From Bacteroidales bacterium (GTDB lineage: Bacteria; Bacteroidota; Bacteroidia; Bacteroidales; FEN-979): 46,740 nt of DNA. Made by a program: the position numbers and the translations under genes. The stretch lies in contig JACZJJ010000017.1 in NCBI GenBank assembly GCA_014860625.1, positions 1 through 46,740 of the forward strand, in the 5' to 3' direction. The notes beneath the pieces were generated by a model. It did not search any database, was not told where the DNA came from, and worked only from the letters and a program-made list of their open reading frames with translations. Position 1 is the first letter of the stretch. Every line of letters begins with the position of its first letter. This document shows, piece by piece, positions 8,211 to 16,966 of the stretch.

Positions 8211-8663
8211 CTATTGAATTGTTTCTGATATCTTTTTAACCCTCTCCTCGTGCCTGCCTCCTTCAAAATCGGTGGTCAGGAAAAGATGCACCATATCAGC
8301 TGCAAGAACATTGGAAACAAATCTGGCCGGTATGGAGATGATGTTTGCATCATTATGTTGCCTGGCCAGTTTGACGATTTCTTCTTCCCAGCAAAGGGCT
8401 GCCCTTACATGCGGGTACTTGTTTGCTACCATTGCCACCCCGTTGCCGCTTCCGCAAATGATAACCCCACGGCCATACTCTCCGTGTTCAACCGCATTTG
8501 CCAAAGGATGAATCGGATCGGGATAATCCATTCTCTCTTCAGAAAAGGTCCCAAAATCTTTTACCTCATATCCCCAGCCAACCAATATCTTTATGAGGTA
8601 TTCTTTCATTAAAAATCCGGCATGATCACTTCCTATAGCAATAATTTCAAGAGGTTTGGCCAT
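8211..8663 (-). CDS. rpiB: Ribose-5-phosphate isomerase B
   Basis: This 150-residue protein matches the RpiB/LacAB fold. It has an N-terminal IAIGSDHAGF motif (about 8-17), a DYPDPIHPLA substrate loop, the catalytic cysteine region GVIICGSGNGVAMVANK (about 70-86), and the conserved RAALCWEEE and HNDANIISIPAR segments. It interconverts ribose-5-phosphate and ribulose-5-phosphate in the pentose phosphate pathway. The ATG at 8663 (MAKPLEII) is preferred over an in-frame extension to 8723 that crosses the probable promoter. It is the first gene of a pair with the lutB-like gene. Confidence 0.95.
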   Translation of the reverse strand: MAKPLEIIAIGSDHAGFLMKEYLIKILVGWGYEVKDFGTFSEERMDYPDPIHPLANAVEHGEYGRGVIICGSGNGVAMVANKYPHVRAALCWEEEIVKLARQHNDANIISIPARFVSNVLAADMVHLFLTTDFEGGRHEERVKKISETIQ

Positions 8664-8680
8664 TGTTGATAGTTTTATCG

Positions 8681-8688
8681 CAAAGGTA
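8681..8688 (-). promoter_or_regulatory. -7 element of rpiB-lutB
   Basis: TACCTTTG on the minus strand lies 17 bases upstream of the rpiB ATG, giving a very short leader of about a dozen bases. The -33 TTG is not evident. Confidence 0.5.
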
Positions 8689-9099
8689 GCTAATATGACT
8701 TCAAGATACCCTGAAAACCACAATTTTAAATTTTAAACATAAAAATGTTGACAACTGATTAACTTTGTTATCAAATTCTGATAAAAACTCCCTTTCGGAC
8801 GAAATGATTGACATCAGACATTTATCCCTGAAGTTATCAAATGTTATCAAAGACTTTTAACAATTTCAAGAGGCCGTAAAAACCTCTTTTTATAAACAAA
8901 CATAAACGTTCTCTTTGTTGTTAAATTAATTAATTTATTATAATTCAGTAATTTATAAAATATTACTTGTGAATAAGCTGTTGATTACTCTATAGTAATG
9001 AACATACCAAACTTTTGGTAAAAAATCTTTCAACCAAATGAACACCTACTATAAATAACAATAAAATAAAGAGACTTTTTTATTATAATTAATATGTAA
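8689..9099. other. AT-rich divergent intergenic region between rpiB and nadA
   Basis: No gene is visible in these about 410 bases. They contain three copies of GTTATCAAA (8767-8775, 8833-8841, 8843-8851), an inverted repeat TTATCA/TGATAA (8768-8784), and a 16-bp palindrome TACCAAA-CT-TTTGGTA (9005-9020) about 95 bases before the nadA reading frame. These could be regulatory sites for nadA or for the divergent pair. The spacing, and the lack of full DnaA boxes, argue against an origin of replication. Confidence 0.4.
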
Positions 9100-10029
9100 T
9101 TTTCTAAAGAAAAATTAATTGATGAGATCAACGGTCTGCGAAGGAAAAAACATGCCGTAATTCTAGCTCATTTTTATCAGGTACCTGAAATTCAAGATAT
9201 TGCTGATTTTATTGGAGACAGCCTTGCTCTGGCGCAAAATGCCTATCAAACAAATGCAGACATCATTCTGTTTGCCGGAGTCCATTTCATGGCTGAGACG
9301 GCTAAAATACTGAATCCTTCGAAAAAGGTGATTATTCCGGATCTGGAAGCAGGATGTTCCCTGGCCGATTCATGTCCGCCCCGCGAATTCAAAGCCTTTA
9401 AAGAGAGATATCCGGATCACATAGTTATTTCATATATCAACTGTTCAGCTGAAATAAAAGCATTATCAGATATCATATGTACCTCCAGTAATGCTGTGAA
9501 AATCGTTGAGTCAATCCCAACGAATCAAAAGATCATTTTCGCTCCTGATAAAAATCTGGGCAATTACGTGAATCATATGACAGGACGAAATATGGTATTA
9601 TGGAACGGATCGTGCGAAGTACATGATATCATCTCTACGGAAGCCGTTATCAATCTAAAAAATGAGCATCCGGATGCCAAACTGATTGCTCATCCGGAGT
9701 GTAAGGCTATTATACTGGAGATGGCTGATTTTATTGGATCTACAACCAGTTTATTGAATTTTTCTCAAACCGATTCATCAAAAAAATTCATTGTTGCCAC
9801 AGAAACAGGAATTTTGCATGCCATGAAGAAGGCTTCGCCGGATAAGGAATTTTTAATTGTGCCTACAGACGAGACCTGCTCCTGCAATGATTGTCCTTTC
9901 ATGAAAAAAAACACCCTTGAAAAAATTTACCTGGCCCTGAAAGACGAGAAGCCTGAAATTTTATTGGATGAAAATTTGATAGAAAAGGCTAAGAAACCAA
10001 TTCTTAGGATGTTGGAGTTATCTAAATAG
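9100..10029 (+). CDS. nadA: Quinolinate synthase, with a disrupted or non-canonical start
   Basis: NadA condenses iminoaspartate with dihydroxyacetone phosphate on a 4Fe-4S cluster in de novo NAD synthesis. The frame contains all the expected blocks: [53 protein letters not shown], and a C-terminal [19 protein letters not shown], including the three cluster cysteines. The conserved N-terminus begins near 9106, but no ATG, GTG or TTG lies in frame until 9289, which would delete the substrate-binding HFYQ and GDS motifs. The only upstream ATG (9094) is followed at once by TAA (9097). Either ATT or CTG is used, or codon 2 is a nonsense change or sequencing error. NadB and NadC are not in the window. 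Confidence 0.85.
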   Translation, partial: FSKEKLIDEINGLRRKKHAVILAHFYQVPEIQDIADFIGDSLALAQNAYQTNADIILFAGVHFMAETAKILNPSKKVIIPDLEAGCSLADSCPPREFKAFKERYPDHIVISYINCSAEIKALSDIICTSSNAVKIVESIPTNQKIIFAPDKNLGNYVNHMTGRNMVLWNGSCEVHDIISTEAVINLKNEHPDAKLIAHPECKAIILEMADFIGSTTSLLNFSQTDSSKKFIVATETGILHAMKKASPDKEFLIVPTDETCSCNDCPFMKKNTLEKIYLALKDEKPEILLDENLIEKAKKPILRMLELSK

Positions 10030-10041
10030 GTGATTGAGATT

Positions 10042-11583
10042 ATGCACTATTGTTTGTTGCTATTCATTTTGTCTGTATTTGTTGTTCCGGCATCCGGACA
10101 GGATACGATTGACAGCAAAGGGCTTCAGCAGTTTTTTTATCAAAACGGAAAGTTAGCCAGTGAAGGAACCATGAGAGATGGACAACCCGACGGGTACTGG
10201 AAATCTTATTATGAAACCGGGATATTAAAATCGGAAGGCAACAGGAATGATTTCAAGCTGGACAGTATTTGGAAATTCTATAACACTGACGGCAAACTGG
10301 TTCTGGAGATTACATATCAGGATGGAAAACGAAACGGGCAAAAGACATCATGGCTGGACCGTGAAACTATCAAAGAACAGTATATCAATGATATAAAGGA
10401 GGGATATACAGAATATTTTCATCCCGACGGATGGAAAAAACGGGAGGTCCCTTATGTCAAAGGTCTCGAACAGGGAATAGGAAAAGAGTTCAATGAAGCG
10501 GGGGATATCATAACCATTACCGAATACAAAAAGGGGTTTATTGTCGAGCGACTGAAGATCAACAGGAAAGATAAGTATAACAGGAAACAGAGCCGGTGGA
10601 TGACCTTCTGGGATAACGGAAAGATCAAGACCGAAGGAACCTACAGGAACGACATGAAAAACGGATACTTCAAGGAGTATTCGGAAAAAGGTGATTTGAC
10701 CAGGATCACAAAATACATCGATGATGTTATTCAGCCCGAAGCGGTTGAAATACAGAAGTTAGAGGTAGAAAAAGAGTATTACGCAGATGGAAAAGTAAAA
10801 TCCGCTAGGCTCTATCGAAACGGAATCCTGGAGGGCACAAGCATTGAGTATTCTCAGGAGGGCGTGATCGTTGCAGCTATGGAATACAGAAACGGATTGC
10901 TTGCAGGAGAAGGACTTGTGCTGGAAGACGGAAGCCGGAACGGTTACTGGAAAGAATATTATCCGGGAGGACCTTTAAAGGCTGAGGGTAATTATGAAAA
11001 TGGGATAAAAACAGGTCCGTGGAAGTATTACCACATGAATGGAAAAACAGAACAGTCGGGCGTGTATAATAAACAGGGAATGCCCGAAGGTATATGGAGA
11101 TGGTATTTCGATTCGGGACAACTGTTGCGCGAGGAGAACTATTACCGCGGGAAAAAAGACGGACTTACCGAAGAGTACGCTGAAGATGGTACCATCATCG
11201 AACGGGGAGACTATCTGGAAGGTTTGGAAGACGGCCCCTGGTTCCAGCAGATCGGCGATTTCTATCAGCGGGGAAGTTACAGGGACGGCCTTCGGACAGG
11301 AACATGGGTCTCCTATCAGCTCATCAAAAGTGAATCAGGAACAGACAGCCTGACCCTTTTCAAAGGAAATTTTTTAGACGACCTGCCCGACGCAAAACAC
11401 ACCTACTACTGGGACAATGGAAAAGTGCGCGACGAAGGAAGTTACGTGGCAGGACAAAAAGAGGGAGACTGGATAAAGTACAATTACGACGGAACACTAT
11501 TTTTGATCATCACCTACAGGAACGGGATTGAGACCCGCTATGACGGTGTAAAAATTAATCCACCATACGAACCGGAAGAATGA
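10042..11583 (+). CDS. Exported MORN-repeat (YwqK-like) protein
   Basis: A signal peptide (MHYCLLLF to ASGQ) is followed by more than a dozen copies of a roughly 20-25 residue unit of the type G-x-W-K-x-Y-Y-x-x-G, with the next strand reading K-x-E-G-x-Y. Examples are GYWKEYYPGG, GPWKYYHMNG and GIWRWYFDSG. This is the MORN_2 repeat seen in YwqK-like proteins, which form an extended beta sheet. No catalytic domain is present. Start ATG 10042 is chosen over GTG 10030 because it begins the signal peptide directly. The gene follows nadA by 12 bases and its stop overlaps the next ATG. The YwqJK antitoxin label common in databases is not supported by any toxin gene here. Confidence 0.8.
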   Translation: MHYCLLLFILSVFVVPASGQDTIDSKGLQQFFYQNGKLASEGTMRDGQPDGYWKSYYETGILKSEGNRNDFKLDSIWKFYNTDGKLVLEITYQDGKRNGQKTSWLDRETIKEQYINDIKEGYTEYFHPDGWKKREVPYVKGLEQGIGKEFNEAGDIITITEYKKGFIVERLKINRKDKYNRKQSRWMTFWDNGKIKTEGTYRNDMKNGYFKEYSEKGDLTRITKYIDDVIQPEAVEIQKLEVEKEYYADGKVKSARLYRNGILEGTSIEYSQEGVIVAAMEYRNGLLAGEGLVLEDGSRNGYWKEYYPGGPLKAEGNYENGIKTGPWKYYHMNGKTEQSGVYNKQGMPEGIWRWYFDSGQLLREENYYRGKKDGLTEEYAEDGTIIERGDYLEGLEDGPWFQQIGDFYQRGSYRDGLRTGTWVSYQLIKSESGTDSLTLFKGNFLDDLPDAKHTYYWDNGKVRDEGSYVAGQKEGDWIKYNYDGTLFLIITYRNGIETRYDGVKINPPYEPEE

Positions 11584-12362
11584 AAGAGCGAAAACCATCC
11601 CAAAAACCGATCAGAAAAAGAGCCACTGAAGCGGAACCCGACCAGATCAGAATAAATAAATACATTGCCAATGCCGGCGTTTGTTCAAGACGGGAGGCTG
11701 ACGCGCTGATCAAATCGGGCGCCGTTATGGTAAACGGGAAAGTGGTCACGGAACTGGGCACGAAAATATCACTTACCGACAAGGTGCAGTTTGGCAATCA
11801 GACGCTAAGCCTGGAAAAGAACCGCTATATCCTGATGAATAAACCCAAAGCGTTTATTACCACCGTATCTGATCCGCAAAACAGAAATACCGTCATGTCA
11901 CTGATCAAGGATGCATGTCCCGAGCGTGTTTACCCGGTAGGGCGCCTTGACAGGAATACAACCGGGCTGCTGCTGTTTACCAACGATGGTGAAATCGCAA
12001 AAAAGCTGACCCACCCCCGCTACGGAATCAAAAAGATCTACCATGTTGTTTTGGACAAACCATTGACAAAAGGTGACCTGCAAAAGATTGCCGAAGGAGT
12101 AGAGCTTGACGATGGTTTTATCAAAGTCGACAGCATCGAATTTATCACCGACGCGAAGGATAAAAAGGAGATTGGCGTGGAGCTTCATTCAGGAAAAAAC
12201 AGGGTAGTTCGCAGGATCTTTGAAAAATTCGATTACAAGGTGGAAAAACTGGATCGTGTCTATTTTGCCGGCCTGACAAAGAAAAATCTTCCCCGGGGAA
12301 AATGGCGTTTTCTGGAAGAGAAAGAAATCAATATGTTGAAAATGATCAGTTCAAGAAAATGA
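11580..12362 (+). CDS. RluB/RsuA-family pseudouridine synthase
   Basis: This 260-residue protein has an S4 RNA-binding domain (about 22-70; IRINKYIANAGVCSRREAD) followed by the catalytic domain, with the diagnostic GRLDRNTTGLLLFTNDG motif (about 120-136) whose aspartate attacks the target uridine. The C-terminal ELHSGKNRVVRRIFE block is also conserved. The family modifies 23S or 16S rRNA; the length and the highly basic N-terminal tail fit RluB-like enzymes of Bacteroidota. Both ends overlap neighbours by four bases (ATGA), so the four-gene string from nadA onward is translationally coupled. Confidence 0.9.
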   Translation: MKERKPSQKPIRKRATEAEPDQIRINKYIANAGVCSRREADALIKSGAVMVNGKVVTELGTKISLTDKVQFGNQTLSLEKNRYILMNKPKAFITTVSDPQNRNTVMSLIKDACPERVYPVGRLDRNTTGLLLFTNDGEIAKKLTHPRYGIKKIYHVVLDKPLTKGDLQKIAEGVELDDGFIKVDSIEFITDAKDKKEIGVELHSGKNRVVRRIFEKFDYKVEKLDRVYFAGLTKKNLPRGKWRFLEEKEINMLKMISSRK

Positions 12363-13195
12363 GAAAATCAACAACGATATTCATTGTTGAGGATGAAATG
12401 CTGATAGCGGCCTGCCTGAAAGACCAGCTTCAGGAATCGGGATTTGAAATCCTGGGCAGCTCCGCCAGAGGGGAAAAGAGTATCCAGGAGATCCAGAAAC
12501 TCAAAGAAGAGGGCAACGAACCCGACATCGTTCTGATGGATATCAACCTGAGGGGTACTATGGATGGGATTGAGACCGCCCGCCTGTTAACGGAACAGTT
12601 TCAATGCGGGATCATTTTCCTTACCGGCCAGAGCTCCAGAGAAGTTTATGAGCGTTCGTTTTTTATCAAACCCTTTGGCTATGTGCTGAAACCCTATGAT
12701 CTGGAACAGATGGTCATGACCATTGAAATTGCCTCTTACCAGCGGAAGCTGGAGATCGAAAACAAAGAGATCAGGAGCAAGCTGGAAGCGCTTCTGAAGG
12801 AAAAGATCAAAGAAAATAGTGACGTCCTTCAGCTATACGATTCAGTGATCGAAAATTCACTCCTGGGCGTCCTGGTATACCAGGACGGACGCGGTGTATT
12901 TGCCAACGATGCAATGACAGAAATACTAGGATATACAATTGAAGAAATTTATGCATTATCGCCTAACGAACTTGTCAAATTACTACACCCGGATGACCAG
13001 GAAAGACTTCTTGATATTGCAAGAAGACGACTTGAAGGCGAAGAGATCAAACAACATACCGTATTTAGAATCATCCGGAAAAATGGAGAGATTCGATGGA
13101 TGAAAACGTTTGTTAAAAAGATACAGTATTGTGATAAACCTGCACTTCATCAAAGCTATCTGGATATTACCGAATTTGTGAATTTTAACCCTTAA
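12359..13195 (+). CDS. Response regulator with receiver and PAS domains
   Basis: The receiver domain (about 1-120) shows the acidic pocket VEDE (10-13), phosphoacceptor D61 in LMDINLRG, a threonine in FLTG and the conserved lysine in VLKPYD. A helical linker and a PAS domain (about 155-275) follow, with the GVLVYQDGRGVFANDAM and FRIIRKNGEIRWM blocks. There is no DNA-binding or enzymatic output domain, so it probably acts by protein contact in a phosphorelay or sensing pathway. Start ATG 12359 overlaps the preceding stop; an in-frame extension to 12302 lies within the pseudouridine synthase gene. The partner kinase is not in this cluster. Confidence 0.88.
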   Translation: MRKSTTIFIVEDEMLIAACLKDQLQESGFEILGSSARGEKSIQEIQKLKEEGNEPDIVLMDINLRGTMDGIETARLLTEQFQCGIIFLTGQSSREVYERSFFIKPFGYVLKPYDLEQMVMTIEIASYQRKLEIENKEIRSKLEALLKEKIKENSDVLQLYDSVIENSLLGVLVYQDGRGVFANDAMTEILGYTIEEIYALSPNELVKLLHPDDQERLLDIARRRLEGEEIKQHTVFRIIRKNGEIRWMKTFVKKIQYCDKPALHQSYLDITEFVNFNP

Positions 13196-13212
13196 ACAAA
13201 TCCATACACGAC

Positions 13213-15171
13213 ATGAAAAAATATGGCTTAATTATTCTGATTCAACTAATTGCAGCTACCTCGATGGCAAGCGATCCCATCAAGGAATTGATACGGACCG
13301 CAGGAGATGCCACCACATTTCCGAAAGACAACCTGCTGGTTGTTTTTGACAGCACCCTCACAGATGTTCAGGAGAGCGGGCTAACCTATGTTACAAACCA
13401 TGTGTTGTACAAAGTTCTTACAACTGACGGAGCAAAGGATCTGAGCGTACTGATCTTCGGATACGACCCCCAGTCGGCTTTCGTGGAAATACAGAAAGCG
13501 ACCGTATATAAAAACAATGGCGAGGTCATCAACCTGGACCTGAATTCAGTCATGGATTACCCGGCACCCGCGAGGGCTATCTATTGGGGGGCCAGGGAAA
13601 AAATGATCGGTATTGGACGACTGGAACCCGGGGATGCCCTGGAGGTTGTGATGTTCAGAAAGGGTTTTACCTATGCATTGTTGCAGCAGGATGATGATGA
13701 AAGATACATTCCCCCCATGCGCGGACACTTCTATGATATTGTGGAGTTTTTCAGCGAAAATCCGGTGAACCTGAAGGTTTATCGCGTCATGGTGCCGAAA
13801 GAGAAAAAACTTCAATTTGAGTTCTATAACGGGGAAGTCCAGGTATCAGGATGGCTTCAGGGTGAAAAATTTGTCTACACGTTTTCCAAAACCGACATGC
13901 GGCCCCTGAAGCGGGAATCAAGAATGGTTGCGCTTTCCGACGTGGCCCCCAAATTGCTTCTCTCCACCAGCCCCGACTGGTTTGCCAAATCCACCTGGTT
14001 TTTTGGAGTCAATGAAGACTTTAAAAGTTTTGAGTTTACGCCCGAAATCAAGAAAAAAGTTGACGAGATTTTAAAAAATGCAAAAACCGAGATCGATTCA
14101 ATTTCACTGTTAACCCACTGGTGTGCCGATGAAATACGATATTCGGGGATCTCTATGGGAGAAGGCGAAGGATTCACGCTCCACACGGGCGACATGACGT
14201 TTACCGACCGTTGTGGTGTTTGCAAAGACAAAGCAGGTATGCTGATTACCATGCTGCGGGCTGCCGGTTTTGAGTCCTACCCGGCAATGACGATGGCCGG
14301 ATCCCGAATCGATTACATACCGGCCGACCAGTTCAACCACTGTGTTACAGTGGTGAAAAGAAAAAACGGAACCTACCAGCTGCTTGATCCTACCTGGGTG
14401 CCTTTTTTACGGGAACTATGGTCCAGCGCCGAACAACAGCAGCAATACCTGATGGGGGTTCCGGAGGGAGCCGATCTTGGAACAACACCGCTGTCCTCTC
14501 CTGAAAATCACTACATCAGGGTGACGTCAAATTCCGAACTCATGGCCAACGGAACCCTGAAAGGGACCCTTACCATCACCGCTGAAGGACAGTCTGATGG
14601 CTCGGTAAGGGGTTATTTCAAAAATTCGAACAAAACCCAATGGGATCGTAACATCGAACATGAATTTCAACGGATCCATCCCAGAGCAACCATCACCAGC
14701 CTCGATTATGGCGATCCGATGGATTACCTTTCTGGCCCCGTAAGCATTGTGATTGGCTTTGAGATTCCGGATTACGCCATGGTGTCGGGAAGCAGGCTCT
14801 TTTTCAAACCCCTGATGGCATCACAGCTTTTCCGGTCGGCACAGTCGCACCTCTACTTTGATACTGACCTGGATGCACGCGAATTTGCGTTTCGCGACAG
14901 GTGCTCCCGCGAGGTGGAGGTGAATGAAGCCATTCACATTCCCTCCCTCTCGAAAGCCGTCAGAATACCCGCAGCGGCCAATCATCAGGGAAACGTTGCC
15001 TCCATTGCAGGAGGATATAGCTTAAACGGAGAAACACTGGATTTTAGCGAGAAAATCTCCCTTGGAAAACGAATATACGATGCCGGCGAATGGCCCCAGT
15101 TTAAAGCCGTGGTTGAAGCACAAAACCGATTTGCCGAAGAGATGGTTGTTGTAGAACTAAAGAGTGAGTAA
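13213..15171 (+). CDS. Exported DUF3857 and transglutaminase-like protein
   Basis: This 652-residue protein has a signal peptide (cleavage near ASDP), an N-terminal DUF3857 beta domain (about 40-220) and a transglutaminase-like core (about 285-395). The papain-like triad is recognisable: Cys in DRCGVCKDKAG, His in FNHCVTVV and Asp in LLDPTWV. A C-terminal beta domain of the DUF3858 type follows. Such proteins are periplasmic or surface proteins, widespread in Bacteroidota, and proposed to cross-link or cleave peptides. It is directly followed by a paralogue lacking the triad. It starts 17 bases after the REC-PAS gene. Confidence 0.88.
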   Translation: MKKYGLIILIQLIAATSMASDPIKELIRTAGDATTFPKDNLLVVFDSTLTDVQESGLTYVTNHVLYKVLTTDGAKDLSVLIFGYDPQSAFVEIQKATVYKNNGEVINLDLNSVMDYPAPARAIYWGAREKMIGIGRLEPGDALEVVMFRKGFTYALLQQDDDERYIPPMRGHFYDIVEFFSENPVNLKVYRVMVPKEKKLQFEFYNGEVQVSGWLQGEKFVYTFSKTDMRPLKRESRMVALSDVAPKLLLSTSPDWFAKSTWFFGVNEDFKSFEFTPEIKKKVDEILKNAKTEIDSISLLTHWCADEIRYSGISMGEGEGFTLHTGDMTFTDRCGVCKDKAGMLITMLRAAGFESYPAMTMAGSRIDYIPADQFNHCVTVVKRKNGTYQLLDPTWVPFLRELWSSAEQQQQYLMGVPEGADLGTTPLSSPENHYIRVTSNSELMANGTLKGTLTITAEGQSDGSVRGYFKNSNKTQWDRNIEHEFQRIHPRATITSLDYGDPMDYLSGPVSIVIGFEIPDYAMVSGSRLFFKPLMASQLFRSAQSHLYFDTDLDAREFAFRDRCSREVEVNEAIHIPSLSKAVRIPAAANHQGNVASIAGGYSLNGETLDFSEKISLGKRIYDAGEWPQFKAVVEAQNRFAEEMVVVELKSE

Positions 15172-15190
15172 CAGATCCAATAAATTCATT

Positions 15191-16966
15191 ATGAAACATT
15201 TGAAAAGAATATTGATGTTTGCACTGGTGTTCAGCCCGCTTGCAAAAGTTGTCGCACAGGATGAAAACTATGATGCCGTATATCTTTCGTTGACAAAAGA
15301 ATATACCCTGAATGCCGACGGAACAATTGACTACCGGTGCACCAAGACGCTGAAACTGCAAAATTACCGCTCTTTCCACCGGCTGTTTGGCGAGACATTC
15401 ATTGTGTATAATCCCGACTTTCAGGAGCTGAAAGTGAACCAGGCCTACACCATCATGGCAGATGGGAAAAAGGTAGTTGCTCCTGAAAATGCGTTCAATG
15501 AAGTATTGCCGGGATTTGCTGCTCATGCGCCAGCTTTCAACCAGTTGCGCGAGATGGTCGTTACGCATACAGGTCTTGAAATCGGATCTACCATTTTTTT
15601 CGACTATCAGATTCATACGGCAAAGGGTTTCTTTCCGGCCTTTATGGGAAGTACCAGGTTGGCGGAAGATCAGCCCGTAAAGTCGATGACAGTGGTTATT
15701 AAAACACCGGCAAAGCAGCCTCTCTTTTTTCATCTGTTCAACTCGGCACTGATGCCAAAGGAGACGAATGAAAATGGCTACACGATCTATACATGGACGC
15801 AAACCGACATCCCGGCCATAGAAGCTGAAGCATTTCAGAAAGACCCCCTTGGCGATTATCCGGCTCTGATCTTCAGCTCACTCCAAAACTATGAACCATT
15901 GGTCGAGTACTTCACCAGCCAGGAGGCGTTTCAATATCAGACCAACCTGGCAATGGATGGGTTTGTTGGCGAATTGGCTTCTGAAAACCAGAAAAAAGCA
16001 GACCTGGTCTTCGCTATACAGGAGAGTGTGGTGAAAGATTTCAACCTTTTCGGGGTTCCGGAAGAAGACATCGGCTACAAGATCCGAAAACCCGTTGAGG
16101 TATGGAACAGCAACGGAGGAACAGTGGCGGAAAAAGCGGTCATGATGTCGGCGTTGTTAAAACAGGCAGGCATTCGTGCGGATCCTGTCCTCATATTTCC
16201 AAAAAACCAATTCAATGTCAATATTGGAAACCTTTCCAATCTTAAGGAGTGGGCGGTAAAAACCGAAATTCCCGGTTTTGGACAAACGTATCTTTCTGTA
16301 AAACAAATAAATGCGTTTGATCTGATGATACTTAACCCGGAAGGGGTTTTCATATCTCTCGAACCGGGGAAGTCATTTCTTCTGGCATATCCACCACAAA
16401 ATAAAGACGCCATCTCCCTTAAGGGTCAATTTGTAATGGATACCGTGTTTCAACTTTCTGGCGAATTGAATGGCAGCCTGTCTGGGGCGGCAATCCCGTT
16501 CCTTTCGCTCGCAAGAAGCGAAGACAAACTCAAATCTTACCTTCGTGGCGGGTTGTCGTCGTCCAAATTTTCGTCAATCTCTTTCCCTGAATTGTCTCCC
16601 GAAGAATCCAACTTCTCCGGTCATTTAACCAAATCCGAAGCGTTGAAAAAGGATTCTGACATGTACTATTTTGCCCTTCCGTATTTCAGTACCGGATTGG
16701 ATAGCTGGGAGATAGACCAGAGCTACGATTTCACGATTGCGATTCCCGAAAACCTAACTCTGTATTCGGGAGAGCAAGAGGTGCGTATCACAAACGAAGC
16801 AGGTTCATTTCTCTTTCTTGTGAAAGAAAAAGAGAACATGATTCAAGTGCTGAAGGAGATAAATTTTAAAGGGAACAATGGCGGAGCAGAGAGCTATAAG
16901 GCACTGAAAGAATTGATGGATTCCTGGTCGCTCTGGAAGACAAACAACCTGATATTCAAGAAGTAA
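15191..16966 (+). CDS. DUF3857 protein with degenerate transglutaminase core
   Basis: This 591-residue paralogue of the preceding protein has a signal peptide (cleavage near VAQDE) and a DUF3857-type N-terminal domain. In the transglutaminase core, the segment aligning with GVCKDKAGML reads GTVAEKAVMM, so the catalytic cysteine is replaced by valine. The histidine and DPTW regions are not recognisable either. It is therefore likely a non-catalytic partner or regulator of the active copy. The start is ATG 15191; the frame is open from 15164 but that overlaps the upstream gene and precedes the signal peptide. The stop is immediately adjacent to the convergent dnaG stop. Confidence 0.83.
   Translation: MKHLKRILMFALVFSPLAKVVAQDENYDAVYLSLTKEYTLNADGTIDYRCTKTLKLQNYRSFHRLFGETFIVYNPDFQELKVNQAYTIMADGKKVVAPENAFNEVLPGFAAHAPAFNQLREMVVTHTGLEIGSTIFFDYQIHTAKGFFPAFMGSTRLAEDQPVKSMTVVIKTPAKQPLFFHLFNSALMPKETNENGYTIYTWTQTDIPAIEAEAFQKDPLGDYPALIFSSLQNYEPLVEYFTSQEAFQYQTNLAMDGFVGELASENQKKADLVFAIQESVVKDFNLFGVPEEDIGYKIRKPVEVWNSNGGTVAEKAVMMSALLKQAGIRADPVLIFPKNQFNVNIGNLSNLKEWAVKTEIPGFGQTYLSVKQINAFDLMILNPEGVFISLEPGKSFLLAYPPQNKDAISLKGQFVMDTVFQLSGELNGSLSGAAIPFLSLARSEDKLKSYLRGGLSSSKFSSISFPELSPEESNFSGHLTKSEALKKDSDMYYFALPYFSTGLDSWEIDQSYDFTIAIPENLTLYSGEQEVRITNEAGSFLFLVKEKENMIQVLKEINFKGNNGGAESYKALKELMDSWSLWKTNNLIFKK

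Noticed and set aside
8689-9099. Origin of replication
   Set aside because: AT-rich with repeats, but lacks clear DnaA boxes, and no dnaA or dnaN gene is near.
10042-11583. YwqK antitoxin of a toxin-antitoxin system
   Set aside because: MORN-type repeats are structural and the protein has a signal peptide; no YwqJ-like deaminase toxin is adjacent.
15101-15802. Minus-strand 233-residue frame
   Set aside because: Antisense shadow of the DUF3857 genes, with no motif and irregular composition.
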